64,000 bases of DNA from Areca catechu. Lineage: Eukaryota; Streptophyta; Magnoliopsida; Arecales; Arecaceae. The position numbers and the translations under genes are program-made. How positions within the stretch are numbered: the first letter of the stretch is position 1; the number at the start of each line of letters is the position of its first letter. Where the stretch lies: assembly GCA_021397845.1 (NCBI GenBank), contig CM038040.1, forward strand, positions 62,636,088 through 62,700,087, read 5' to 3'. Under the pieces are notes generated by a model. It did no database searches and had not been told where the DNA came from. It saw only the letters and a program-made list of their open reading frames with translations. Of the stretch, positions 33,102-45,387 are shown in pieces.

Positions 33102-34843
33102 TGTTGCCCAGGTGGCTTTTTCAAGAGGGGTGAATTAGAATTAAAAAATTTAAATAGATATGTGCTCTTTTGATTCTTCTTTAGTATGATAGTGCTGTGA
33201 TTCAAATAAGTAAGAGCAGAAGCAAATACAAATAGGAAAATCACAATGCAAACACAGCAAATTTATAGTGGTTCGGAGCACCCTCGCTCCTACATCCACT
33301 ATCCAAGATACCACTTGGAATTTTCACTATATTCACCACAGGAATACAGTTGGATTGTTTTACCAGGCTCACAATCTAAACCTAACTTGGTTTTTCAACC
33401 GGGCTCACCAAAAATCCAACACTTGGTTTTACACAGGATCACCAGGAACCCAACTTGGTTTTGACCAAGATCGCCAAGAACCTACACTTGGTTTTGAACA
33501 GGCTATCCAAGAACCCACTTGGTTTTTAAACCGGGCTCACCAATAACCCAACTGGTTTTAACCAGGATCACCAAGAACCTGCACTTGGTTTTGAATAGGC
33601 TAACCAAGAACCTACTTGGTTTTTAAATCGGGTTCACCAATAACCCAAGAACTCATAAAAGAGTTAAAGAAAATAAGTAACAAAATGATAAACTAATGTT
33701 GTCTGATGGTTGCCAATGCAGCTCGAGAGAAGCCTTCTTAATTGCACTTTAATGCTCTTCAGTGGCTTCTTCAACTTCTTCAATGATGCTTCAAGCTTCA
33801 GATTTGAGTTTGTGAAGTCTTGAAGACTGACTTAAATACTCTCTAATGCTCTCTTGCTCACAAGCTCATTTAATGTTCAACTAAGCATTAGCTTCTTCAA
33901 AAGTTATCCCAATCCCTCATTTATAGAGTATTGTACTCTTCTCAGGTGGATATAGTCATTGTAGACCGTTGGGTTATGACATTAAATTGTTGGAGCACTT
34001 TTTAAATTCAAAAATGAAGTTCTGGAACTAGCGTTACTTGCCTGGAATCGACCTTCGAGTCGGCTCAGATTCTTAGAGAAGTTATGGTCAAGTCGCCTTG
34101 CCTCATTCGGGTCAGCTCGGTTTCACAGTGTTCTTGATTCCTTACTCTGGATGAGTCAGCTTGCCTCAGTTTGAGTCGGCTCAGATTCACAGGTCTTCAA
34201 AACTGTACTATGGAAGAGTCGGCTCTTCTCGTTGGAGTCGGCTTGCCTGGCTGTTCTCTCATAACTGATTTTTCATGAACTTTAGAGGAGTCAGCTCGGA
34301 TCTCTGAAGGGTCGACTCGGATGCTTGATTGAATGGATAAGTTAGCTCAGATTTCTTTCGAGTCGGCTCGCTGTCTGATTCAGGAAATGATGCACTAGAT
34401 GAGTTGGCTTGGGTTCCTATGAGTCAGCTTAGATCTCTGTATGTCAAATCCTTCATGCTTGCTGTGAACTAAAGTCAGCTCCCTTTACTTGAGTCGACTC
34501 GGATGAGTTTTTCAGTAAAGCTTTCGTTTCTTCTCCAGATTTCGTCCAGTAAAACTTTATCATTCAAGATTCTTCCCAACTCAACTAATAATTGATTCTA
34601 AGAATTTAAGCTTGAAAACACTTAGAAGTAATCCATTTTTGAGAATATTTCTTTAATTTTTCTTTGGGATCTTCTTTACATGACACATTTACAACATAAC
34701 TCATGATACATATTAAGATTGTAGCATTGTAATTTAGCAATGAAATCTTCCTACAAAACTTGTAAAGCACTTGAAAAGTAGTTAGTAACATAAGTACATG
34801 CTCCAATATTTTGTTATCATCAAAATCACTCAAGGGATCAACA
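33102..34843 (-). repeat. 5' LTR of element F
   Basis: On the minus strand the LTR starts TGTTGATCCCTTGAGTGA and ends GGGCAACA, so TGTTG and CAACA form the terminal inverted repeat. It contains an array of about 45-bp units around 'cttggttttnnaccagg..caccaagaacc' (33370-33650) and a stretch of repeated 'gagtcggctcg'-like words (34050-34520). Confidence 0.8.
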
Positions 34844-34984
34844 ACTGGTCACTAGAAGGCAAGCTCCTCTAGGTGGCGAGCGTATGCCAGGGTGGTGAGC
34901 ATATGCCAGGGTGGCCCAGATGGAGATCCCTCAACCCAAATGCTAGAGGGCAGAAGAAGAGTTTATTATATTTTCCACTGCTGA

Positions 34985-35265
34985 CACCGATGGAGTCCTA
35001 TTTTCTTATGATGATCTTGTGGTTGTTTTCCTTGTCATCTCAAACTATGATGTAAAAAGAACCCTGATAGATAATGGAAGCTCTATAAATATTTTATTCT
35101 ACAATGCTTTCTCTCGAATGGGCTTGTCTAAGGATTGCCTTCGAAGGGTAAGCACACCCTTGACTAGTTTTTCTGAGGATGCGATTCCTATTGAGGGCAT
35201 CGTAACTATTCTAGTAACAGGTGAATGGGCCCGAGACAGGCCATGGTCCTTTTGGATTTCTTGAT
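34985..35265 (+). pseudogene. Gypsy aspartic protease of element A
   Basis: The frames read SYDDLVVVFLVISNYDVKRT, then LIDNGSSINILFYNAFSRMG and ISTPL-like VSTPLTSF. This is the retropepsin pattern in which LVDNGSSADILF is usual; the catalytic Asp is kept. Confidence 0.85.
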
Positions 35266-35599
35266 GGTCAAAATCCTAGCAGCCTATGATTCCATTCTAG
35301 GAAGACTATGCTTAAATGCTTTACGAGCAATAGTCTCGACCTACCATCCGTTGATGAAGTTTTCCACTCCTTATGCATTGGGCGAGGTACAAGGCGATCA
35401 GGCCTTGGCAAGGTAACGTTATGTGGTGACCCTTAAATAGAAGCCCAAGGAGTCTATGTCATTGAGAGCCTCGATCTCCAGGACCAACAGAAGCTGCATT
35501 GGGGAGAGCCTATTGAAGAACTAGTTCCTGTTCCCATGGACTCGATCGACCCCTCTTGAGTGGATATGTCAGGGGCTAGTAGAGCAAGGAGTCCAGAAT

Positions 35600-36560
35600 C
35601 TGGTCGGTGGAGTTCCTCCATGCGAACATTGATATTTTTGCATGGATGGCAACTGACATGCCAAGCATCGATCTTGAGGTCATGGTACATCATCTCAATG
35701 TCAACCCTATGTACCTCCAGTTCACCAGAAGAAAAGGAGCTTCGCCCTTGAGTGCCACATGCCATCAAAAGGAGGTAAAGAAGCTTCTAGAAGCCAAATT
35801 CATCCATGAGATCCAGTATCCAGACTGGCTCGCCAATATTTAGTAAAGAATGCCAACGGCAAGTGACGGGCATGTATCAACTTCACCTACTTGAATAAGG
35901 CCTGTTTGAAGGATTGCTTTCCTCTATCATGGATTGATCAACTGGTAGATTTAATCTCCGAGCACGAGACCCTCAGCTTCATGGATGCCTTTTTCAAGTA
36001 TAACTAGATCTGGATGGCACCTGAGGATGGAGAGAAGACCATGTTTATCATGGACCAAGGGCTGTACTACTATACAATCACGCCCTTCAGTTTGAAGAAT
36101 ATGGGAGCCACCTACTAGGGCCTCGTTAATAAAGTCTTCAGCAACCAGATCGACTATAATATGGAAGTTTAGGTCGACGACATGCCGGTGAAGAGCTATA
36201 AGGAAGGTCAACATGTGATGAACTTGGAGGAGACCTTCCAGACCCTATGTATGTACCATATGAGGCTCAACTCCAACAAGTGCGCATTCGAAGTCTTCCC
36301 TTGGAAGTTTCTAGGTTTCATGGTGTCCCACCATGGAATCAAAGTGAACCCCAAGAAGCTCTAGGCAATCTTGGAAATGATATCCTCCCAAAAATTGGAA
36401 GGAGGTCTAGTGCCTCGCAGGACGAGTCACTACATTGAGCTGATTCGTTGTAAGGTCTAGTGACAAGTGCCACCCTTCTTCAAGGCCTTGAGATAGATCA
36501 AGGACTTTCAATAGACAAAGGAGTGCCAGGCCATCTTTGAACAGCTCAAGACCTACCTCG
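35600..36560 (+). pseudogene. Gypsy reverse transcriptase of element A
   Basis: Readable pieces: FAWMATDMPSIDLEVMVHHL, KEVKKLLEAKFIHEIQYPDW, CLKDCFPLSWIDQLVD, MAPEDGEKTMFI, NKVFSNQID, then the active-site region with VDDMPVKS, and SNKCAFEVFPWKFLGFMVSH. The Tyr codon of YVDD is TAG (36170-36172), and other stops stand where Gln or Trp is usual. The enzyme cannot be active. Confidence 0.88.
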
Positions 36561-36684
36561 CCACTATTTCACTCCTCACAAGACCGGTTATGGGAGAGAC
36601 TCTCTAACTCTACTTAGCTATCTCTCTCATGGTCGTGAGCTCTGTGCTCGCCTGAGAGGAGGATAGAGTGCAAAAGCCAGTTTA

Positions 36685-36689
36685 CTACA
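36685..36689 (+). repeat. TSD of element B, left (CTACA)
   Basis: CTACA before the left LTR of B, repeated at 46447-46451 after the right LTR. Removing B and one copy restores the reading of A across the RNase H segment (PVYY to INRVLKD). Confidence 0.9.
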
Positions 36690-38747
36690 TGATCGCTATT
36701 GTAGGTGATCAAAAATAAAAACCTAACTCACTACTATAGTTAGGATGAGTAGGGATCATATCCTCGAGGATCAAGAATAATTATTTCATGAAAAAGTAAA
36801 GAAATAAATAAATATTTAGATGTTTAGAAGATGGATGATGGTTTAATTAAAACTAATCAATTTAAATTAAATATGAGATTGTGAGGTTTAAATGATAAAA
36901 ATATGTCTTCAGATTTCCAGGTAATCACCAACATAAATCATGTATTTGTTTTAATCTAAATAATCAAAATTCATATTTATTTCAGAATCTTTCAAACTAA
37001 TCCTAGCATAGGCTATCTTGTTGAGTACGAACCATATTCTATTAAGATCATGACTCATCCCACAAGTATAGGCTATCCAATGATTGAGTTGAAAAGATCC
37101 TAATAAAATATATAAATAAAAAACCTAAAATTAATTGTCTATGTTAAGCATGACCATATCATGTTAGGATCATGATCCATCCCACTTATAGGTAATTAAT
37201 TTAGAAAATCAAACAAAAAAGAATTGAAAAGGAATTGAAGGTATTTATTCAATTGCATGGAAGAGAAAATAATTATACAAATTAATGAAAGGACATATGT
37301 ACTTTCTTACAAACTGCAATTCAATCGAGCATAGCTTCTGGATATATCTTCTTGGAGATTTGGGGCTCTATCATAGTACCTTCTTTCCTAAAGAACTCTT
37401 TTTTTTATTTTCTCCCTTTCTCTCCAAGCCTAGAACTAATTTACAAAATAAAATAAAATTTTATTATAAAAATTGATGCCTAGACTATTGCCTGGGATCC
37501 TCCTTTTATAGAGCCTCGATAGGTTGAATCCCGTCCAACTTGACCTTTAATCCATTTTTAATTAGTCTTTGCATTGGTGTTGGAATGCTTGGACCTTACT
37601 AAGCTGTTAGATTGTGATCAAAAGGTTGAAATCACATCCAAATCTCTCTCAAATCAGGTTGGCAAAGTTGGGGACCATTGGATCTCAGTCTCAGTTGATT
37701 TTGGATCATCCATCGACATAAATCATGGCTTGATTTGCATTGGAGTTCATTCTTCACATTGGACTCATCTCCACCAAAAGCAGTAGCAGAGCATGATTGC
37801 AATGGGAAAGATGATGGGAAGAAGGAGAAGGTGAGCGGAGATGGGCTAGGGAAGATGGCAATGATGGCCAGAGATCCAGTGGCTTGGAATAGGGATTTGG
37901 GAGGAGAAGCGATGGCTTCGATGGGTAGAGAGCAGACAGGGGGACCAATGGAAGGGATGACGGTGATGATGGGCAAAGAAAAAGGAAGCTACAGCTTGAT
38001 GGGTAGCAATGTTGGGTTGGTGAGGATGAAGGTGGAGACTCAGAATAGGGAGGCAAAAGCTGTGTTGGAATGGTGAGGTGATTGATGAATGGTGGATGGC
38101 CAACGACAAGCTCTTGGAAAGAAGGTGATGGTCGAGAAATAGGAAGCAGCGGCATGGGTTCCTTGGAGGAAGGCCGAATCATAATGGCTTTCCAATGGCT
38201 TCTTCGACCATGGACGGTGACGACAGGTGGACGGTGGCAACGAGCGAGCAGCGATGAGATCAGGTGATTGACGTGGTGGGCAAAGCAGGGAGAACGGTGT
38301 TTCAGAGTGGTAAGTGATTCTTAGGCTACCGAACGGTGGCAGGTGGCTTCTCTGGTCATGGGAGGCTCTCAGCGATGAGGGGGATGGCAGGGAATGGCAT
38401 TTTGGAGGAGGCAGTGGCTGAAATCCCTCCCTGATCTATGGCTTTGAGCTGTGGACTAACAATAATGGCTGCTATGGACCATTCTCTCATTTTGTAAACC
38501 AAGCGGCCAGTCCACCATGGACCGGCTACTTTAAAATCTATGCAAAATCTTAATAAGCTTTAAAATTTGATTTGAGTTTGTTTGAACTCTGATTTGAGTA
38601 CCGTTTGTACTGTTGGATTTCAAAAATCAAGCTCTTTTTATTTATGAACTCTATTTTTATAAATATTTATAAATATTAATTTTTAATAAATATAGATTAA
38701 TTAATATTTATTTTATATTTAAATTAGGATATTTAATAGTCTTATCA
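36690..38747 (-). repeat. Left LTR of element B
   Basis: It starts TGATCGCTATTGTAGG and ends TAGTCTTATCA. The plus strand has a purine-rich middle (37780-38180) giving long but biased ORFs on both strands. The matching region of the right LTR has these ORFs broken, which argues they are not genes. Confidence 0.88.
37501..37511 (-). promoter_or_regulatory. TATA box in the left LTR of B
   Basis: TATAAAAGGA on the minus strand, followed by GGATCCCAGGCA. The same motif stands at about 41115-41125 in the right LTR. Confidence 0.65.
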
Positions 38748-40301
38748 TATCCCCGAACTTATTCATTGCTAGTCCCTTAGCAATGTAATTAAAATATAAG
38801 TATTAATTTAAAACCATGTATCATTAAGATCTTCCTTTATAAAATTAGATCTAGAATTAAAGTTAAAAAAAGTTAGCTAGTATCACTAAGTATTGAGTTT
38901 TCGAAGTAAATTTTATGGTCAAAACTATTAAAAGCTTTCTTAAAATTTATCTAAAGGTCTACAGTATTTGTGTTTATGATAACTTAGTATTTTGGTATTA
39001 GCTTATAAAGATCAATTATATCTTAGCTTATCACCTACTTTGATTAATCTTCTATACACCCCTAAATTAAGCACATGAACTGAGGTAGCTTTTATATCAC
39101 CTAATTTTTTAAATTTTTATTAGTGAAATCTTCATACTGTCCATTATTTGATGCGAACAATAATGCTTACTTAGACGAAGGTACTCAGTTACTTGGTGAG
39201 AAATCAATGTTTAGAACTTGCTCCTTTTATTTTTTTGTGATTTTTTTCAAGCAGGTAGCTCTTTTCTTGAATTCAAGTTTATTTAAATGGGATGTATATC
39301 AATTACCAAGTTTTTAGTAATAATTGAATCTTCAATTGACCTTATAACAAATACCTACTTTATCTTGTCAGTGTGCATGTGCGATGGAAGTGCTAATAGC
39401 CTTTAGATGATCTAAGTAGACTGCTAAAAGTTTGATCAGCTAGTCTACTCCTTGACTCACTACAATAATTAGTAAATACTATCTAACTCTATTATCTTTT
39501 TCTAGTCTATTTTACTCAAGAATTTCTTTCATGACACATGATTTTCAAAAAAAAATACATAATTTTTAAAATTTTTAGTAATTTTCAAAAATTTTAAAAA
39601 TTTTCAAGGTATTATCAAAATTTTCAAGATTTTTAAAGATATTTTCAAATATTTTTCAAAATTTTTCAAAAGGTTGTCCCCTATCCTCCAACTTAATTTT
39701 CATTGTCTCAATGGAGTAAAAAAAATTGGAACATGAAAGTAAGACAAGGAGAGATACCACCTGGACTAGATATGCATTGTGTATTACCAGGTGCATCCAT
39801 AATGAGTGATCCATTATTCCTATAAAAATAAAAATCACTAAAGCAAGAATCAATAAAAACATTGGGTTGCCTCCCACAAGTACTAAGTTTAACTTCTTCA
39901 GCCAAACCTCTTAGAATTCTCATCCTATTCCTGTTGAATCTTGATGTGGGTTTATAATTTTCTATATGATTCAGGTTCAGCTTTAGAGTATTTCCTGCAT
40001 GAGACCATTAAGTAGCTTATTCCCTTGATAGTTAACAATTCTTTTATTATAATTAGATCTAGGTATAACTTAAGTTCGGTCAGGGTTCAAAGAGGCCTAG
40101 ATCTATGTAATCGATGTGCCAAGGGAGTACTTCAAGATCCCCATTTGATTCCTCTCCCTTCATAGGCAAAGGTTCTAATAGAGTCATGAGGCATTAAGTT
40201 AATAATTTAGACCTGCATAAGCCCTTTTCGATCCATAACTTGATACTTTTTTTTAAATCAATATCAACTCTATCTCCATATATCATTTCAATACTATAGA
40301 T
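38748..40301 (-). other. Internal region of element B, no coding domain
   Basis: AT-rich, with a run of 'atttttcaaaattt' words at 39540-39670. On the minus strand a short ORF includes LSTCGRQPNVFIDSCF, formed by 'tgtgggaggcaacccaatg', a conserved noncoding-like motif seen inside several plant gypsy and LARD elements (from memory, not checked). Confidence 0.55.
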
Positions 40302-41296
40302 AAATCACTGTTGTAGGTGGTTAAAAATAAAAATCTAACTCACTACTTTAGCTAGGATGAGTAGAGATCGTATCCTCAGGGATCAAGGATAATTATTTTA
40401 TGAAGAAAGTAAAGAAAGAAATAAATATCTAGATGTTTAGAAGATGGATGATAGTTTAATTAAAACTAATCAATTTAAATTAAATATGAGATCAAGGAGT
40501 TTAAATGATAAAAAGATATCTTTGAGTTTCCAGATAATCACTAATATAAATCATGTATTTATTCTAATCTAAACAATCAAAATTCATATTTGTTTTAGAA
40601 TTTTTCAAACTAATCCCTAGCATAGGCTATCTTGCTGAGTATAAACCATGTCTTATTAAAATCATGGCCATTCTATAAGTATAGGCTATCTAATGATTAA
40701 GTTGAAAAGATCCTAACAAGATATATAAATAAAAAATCTAAAATTAATTATTTATGTTAAGCATGGACCATATCATGTTTGATCATGATTCATCTCACTT
40801 ATAGATAATTAATTTAGGAAATAGAAAAAAAAGAATTGAAAAAGAATTGAATGTATTTATTCAATTGCATGGAAGATAAAACAATTCATAATTTAATGAA
40901 AGGATACCTGTACTTCCCTATAAACTGTATCTCAGTTGAGCATAGCTCTTGGATACATCTTCTTGGACATTTTGGGCTTTGTCATAATACCTCCTCTCCT
41001 AAAAAACTCTTTTTCTTTATTCCTCTCCCTCTCTCTCCAAGCCTAGAACTAATTTACAAAATAAAATAAAATTCTATTATAGAAATTGATTCTTAAGATG
41101 CTGCCTGGGATCCTCCTTTTATAGAGCCTCAAATAGGTTGAATCCCAGTCCAAATTGACCTTCAATCCATTTATAATTAGTCTTTGAATTGGTGTTAAAA
41201 TGCTTGGACCTTGCTGAGCCATTAGATTGTGATCAAAAAGTTAAAATCATGTCCAAATCCCTTTCGAATCAAGTCAGCAGAGTTGGGGACCATTGG

Positions 41297-41301
41297 ATCT
41301 C
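41297..41301 (+). repeat. TSD of element C, left (ATCTC)
   Basis: ATCTC precedes the left LTR of C and is repeated at 45388-45392 after the right LTR. Confidence 0.9.
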
Positions 41302-41855
41302 TGGTGGGGACACTAAGATTGGACACAGATTATTGGATCTCATTTGGTTTACTGATTAGGATTTTTAGAACCTTAGTCATGTATCACAATTTTGTAACAA
41401 GTAGATTGAGTCCTGTAATAAGTTGAGACTAGTTGATTTGTCTCAACCTAGCCCAGTCATTGAGTCTTGTATATATGAGTAAGTCTAGTAAGAGTCTAAT
41501 TTTTGTACAAGAGAAGAGGATACCCTATTTTGGAGTTCAACCAGGCATCAATCTGAGAGCGTGACCCCTTCATCGGCAAGTTCTTCAATCTCTGCCTAGA
41601 ACAAACCTTCCCACTCTTAATTTTATTTTGATTGAAGGTTAGCTATCATAGGCTAGGAATTTCTCAATTCTCGGGTCCTGACTTTTATTATTTTGCATGA
41701 GTATGCCTGCGACTATGATGATTCTTTGCATTACTACTCTTCCTGCCAGTCTTTACTTGATTTTGGAAATTTAGCCTGCAAATTAAAATTATAAAAAATA
41801 AAAAAATAGTTTACTATTTTTCTATTTTTAGTAATCTTAGGACCATCTCACATCA
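41302..41855 (+). repeat. Left LTR of element C
   Basis: 554 bp, TGGTGGGGACAC to CTCACATCA. Confidence 0.9.
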
Positions 41856-41856
41856 G

Positions 41857-41872
41857 TTTGGTATCAGAGCAG
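41857..41872 (+). other. Primer-binding site of element C
   Basis: TTTGGTATCAGAGCAG after the left LTR, matching the usual site complementary to initiator tRNA-Met. Confidence 0.85.
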
Positions 41873-44342
41873 GTTTAGGATAGCATTCATCTGTATTAGG
41901 ATCACAAACCCTAATTTCTGCATCCTACTAGCTACATTAGGTGTCTGTTTTTCATCTGATTTCAACCACCTAAGAATTTTATTTTTCTATGAAATTTATA
42001 ACATGTTCTCTATTTGTCCTCTATTTTATCATAATTTTTAATTTATTTTACAAAAAATCAAAAGTTCTAAAATCTGGCATATTAGAAACCCTAACTAAAA
42101 TCCTGATAATTCTGTATCAGTCTGAAGACCCTAGGATTTGCATCATCATTTGATTTTTTTTTTACATCAAATTTGGTAGAGGTCATCATCATCGTCATCT
42201 TCTATTCTAGAGTTTTTTTGGAATTTTTTCTACATCAGAATCTATGCCAAATCTGTATCAAACTGAACCCTAATTTTTAGAATTTTATGAACTCTGCATA
42301 CTTGACTCAACCTAACCTAACCAACTTCCCAACCCCCCAATCCCAAGCCCAATTTGTTTGCTAACCTAATCAACCTAAACTTAACTTGCCATCTCATAAA
42401 ACACACATAAAATATTTTATTTTTCTGATTGTTATTAGTTACATTAGGGCTCATTGAATGTGCATTATTTGATTAACCTAATCTTAAGGGCAATTCACTA
42501 TCTAGATCAGGACAGGATTTCATCACTTGTCCTGGGCCCAAAACCACCATCAACATACTGATCCAAGCCTAGTTAAAATTAATTAGACTAATTTATCCTA
42601 GTGGGCTAGGTGACACCCAACAGTCAGGTCCGAACCGTGTGGGCCAACTAGTGCATTTAATTCTGTGGCTATTACTAAAAACTGGTGTCTAAGGTTGGGG
42701 GTTCAAAGTTAAACGACCTAAGTGGACTGGTGGTTTATAATTAGGACCCTATGGTAAGTAGGGGGGGCCTCCCACCACCCCATCCCCTACCTGGCCAGTA
42801 GAAGGATTAGCTGCTGGGTTAAGTGTAAGTTGAGTAGACCCATTCAGTTTTGGCTCTAGGTATAGGAAACCCTAGAACTACTGATCCTTGGATGCTTGGC
42901 TGCACCACATCACATTGATTGATTGATTTATTGCATAACCACCAGGTCAGGAGTCCAGTACAGTCAGTCTAAGCCTAACCTGAGTTCAACCTGGATTCCA
43001 ATTTTGAGGCCATCATGAAAGCCATGACTGATCAGCTTGCCCAGTTGAACCATACCAATACCCAAACTCAAAATTAGTTAGCCCAAATGAACACCCAAAA
43101 CCAAACCCAGTTTGCCCAAATAAACCATAAGTTGACCAATCTCTTGCCCAATTAACCACCCAAGTTAACCAAATGATCCAATCCAATAACCTAGCAACCC
43201 ATAGGATTAATCCATTAGATGACCAAGTAGGAACCCCAGACCAAACCCAAAGATCCTAGGAACCCATAGTCCCTAAAAATGAACCCAGTAGTAATCCACT
43301 AACCCTCAGTCGACCTGAACCCTATAGGATTAATATCCCTAGATTTGAACCTAGTATTAGTCAATTTTTTCTTAGTCAACCCCCTTTTATCACCCCACTG
43401 GTTCAGAAAGCTGACATTGAAGAGGAAGTATATAAAGCTGACATGAGCTTAGTGGAGGAGTATGAGGAAGAAGAAGAGGAGCTCCCTATAGAAGACCTAG
43501 AATTAGTTGACCCAGTAGATACCTAGGTAGAAACCCATCTAGAGTTAACTGACCCTGAACACACCCAAATTGTATTGAAGAGCAGTTAAAGGATGAGGAA
43601 CCCAATCCTACTATTAGACTCTTCCCTGAGGAGTCACTAGAAGAAAGCCCAAGTATAGAGCCCAGTCCTGAATTTCTTGAACCAGAAGACTTTATTAATG
43701 ATTTAGCTTATCATTACCCTCCGGAAGAATCCAATCCTATAGTTTCATTGAAGAACTCTTTCCTGAGATCAGTGACCCATTCTTTTATCATGAAAACCCT
43801 ATAGGTACCCATCAACACCATAAGATCAACCTTATTAGTATAGGACTTATCCCTGAAACACATTCTTGTCTCCTAGTCTATCCGATCAATTCCAATCCTT
43901 TTCTTACTTTCTACCTTACCAGACTAACCCTGAATCCACCTCGTATTTTTTGCTTTTCTTGGATTTTCTTATGCTTCTTTAACCGTTCATTCGCATTTTA
44001 TAGAGGTAAGTATAATGCGTGCATTCATTGAGCATGTCATATTTGCATCTTACTTTTGGAGGACCCTATGGCACTTAGTAGGAGCCCATTGTAAGTTTTT
44101 CTGTGCATATCAAACCAGGGTTAAACCTAAAGAGTCTATAGTCTATTAGGTTTAAGCACCCAAAGAGTCCAATAGGAATGTATAGTTGAGTTTGCATGTC
44201 ATTAGGTGTTAGTATGAGTCCTTGCATCATCTGTTAGGAGTCTGCATGTGTCCAGCATATTCGCATCTGCATCAGGAACTTAACCAAAGATTAATCTAAG
44301 TAATGAAATATATAAGAACTTGGTTAATTTCTAAAAGAGAGT

Positions 44343-44766
44343 TAAGGAATTTTCTGTAGGAGATTGTGTGATTGTAAAGGAATTTCATGCTCGCGAAGCT
44401 GGTCCATTCAAAATAATGAAGAGCATTGGACCCAATGCTTATGTGCTTGAGATACCACCTAATTTAGGTATTAGCTTCACCTTCAACATCTCAGACCTTG
44501 TAAAGTATAGGGAGCCAACAGTGATACCTAGTGAGCACCTTGAGCCTATCCCTCCCTTTGAGAGAGAACCCATCCCAGAGTGTCCACATATAATTTGGCC
44601 TATTGGTGAGGAAAAGATTAAGAGAACCCTGGACGATCAAGCCATTGGTACCCAAGATAGGGGCTATCAGAGGTATTTGGTCCGTTGGCAAGGTCGACCA
44701 AAATCTAAGGACTTGTGGAGCACTATGAGGATCTGCAGCACCTCAACCCAAATCCTCCTTGAGTAG
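44343..44766 (+). pseudogene. Integrase C-terminus and chromodomain of element C
   Basis: The frame reads VGDCVIVKEFHAREAGPFKI, GPNAYVLEIPPNLGISFTFN and ISDLVKY, the integrase tail, then the chromodomain with GYQRYLVRWQGRPKSKDLW. The usual segment between 'VGDxVMV' and 'LHARGAGPFKI' is missing, which marks one edge of the internal deletion or a local loss. In chromoviruses the chromodomain guides integration towards marked chromatin. The stretch is open for 132 codons, longer than any other part of the element. Confidence 0.88.
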
Positions 44767-44825
44767 TATGAGAGCCAAATTGATCCTTACTCGACAGGAT
44801 CGAGTTCTTTCTATCCCGGGAGAAT

Positions 44826-45387
44826 TGGTGGGGATACCAGGATCAGACACAGATCACTGGATCCCATTTGGTTTACTGATTAGGATTTTTAGAACCTTAG
44901 TCATATGTCATAATTTTGTAACAAGTAGATTGAGTCCTGTGATAAGTTGAGACTAGTTGATTTGTCTCAACCTAGTCCAGTCATTGAGTCCTGTACATGT
45001 GAATGAGTCCAGTAAGAGTCCAATTTTTATACAAGAAAAAAGGATACCCTATTTTGGAGTTCCACCAGGCATCAATCTGAGAACTGTGTGACCCCTTCAT
45101 CGACAAGTTCTTCAATCTCTGCTTGGTACAAACCTTCCCACTCTTAATTTCTATTTTGATTGAAGGTTAGCTATCCTAAGTCAGGAATTTCTCAATTCTT
45201 GGGTCCTGACTTTTATTATTTTGTATGAGTATGCCTGCGATTATGATAATTCTTTGCATTGCTACTCTTCCTACCGGTCTTTACTTGATTTAAAAATTTA
45301 GCTTGCAAATTAAAATTATAAAAAATATAAAAAATTAGTTTACTATTTTTCCTGCATATTTAGCAATCTTAGGATCATCTCGCATCA
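44826..45387 (+). repeat. Right LTR of element C
   Basis: 562 bp, TGGTGGGGATAC to CTCGCATCA. Compared with the left LTR over the first 190 bases, 19 differences were counted by hand and all are transitions. Confidence 0.9.

Larger units (their letters stand above)
30540..34843 (-). mobile_element. Element F: truncated copia retrotransposon with one complete LTR
   Basis: Minus-strand order from right to left: LTR (33102-34843), primer-binding site, gag with UBN2-type domain (32710-32925), a zinc-knuckle remnant, coiled-coil gag tail (31493-32073), protease and integrase front part (30855-31175), and a last scrap of integrase near 30540-30700. RT, RNase H and the second LTR are missing, so the element is cut at its 3' side. 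The frame is broken in many places. Confidence 0.85.
34864..36689 (+). mobile_element. Element A, left part: Tat-like gypsy gag end, protease and RT
   Basis: It begins without an LTR next to the LTR of element F, so its 5' LTR and most of gag are missing. Protease, RT and the first half of RNase H follow on the plus strand, all with in-frame stops. It is interrupted at 36689 by element B and resumes at 46447 (CTACA duplicated). Confidence 0.85.
41302..45387 (+). mobile_element. Element C: deleted chromovirus (gypsy) with chromodomain
   Basis: LTRs 41302-41855 and 44826-45387, exact 5-bp TSD, primer site ttggtatcagagcagg directly after the left LTR. The 3-kb interior keeps a leader, a gag remnant (about 42990-43500, Gln/Asn-rich with repeated 'QLAQLN/QFAQIN' words, then an acidic segment), and the integrase C-terminus with chromodomain. 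Protease, RT, RNase H and the integrase core are gone. The element is inserted in the right LTR of B. Confidence 0.9.

Noticed and set aside
37735..38182. 113-codon and 142-codon ORFs in the left LTR of element B as a gene
   Set aside because: They lie in the U3 of an LTR, have strongly biased composition, overlap on both strands, and are broken in the right LTR.
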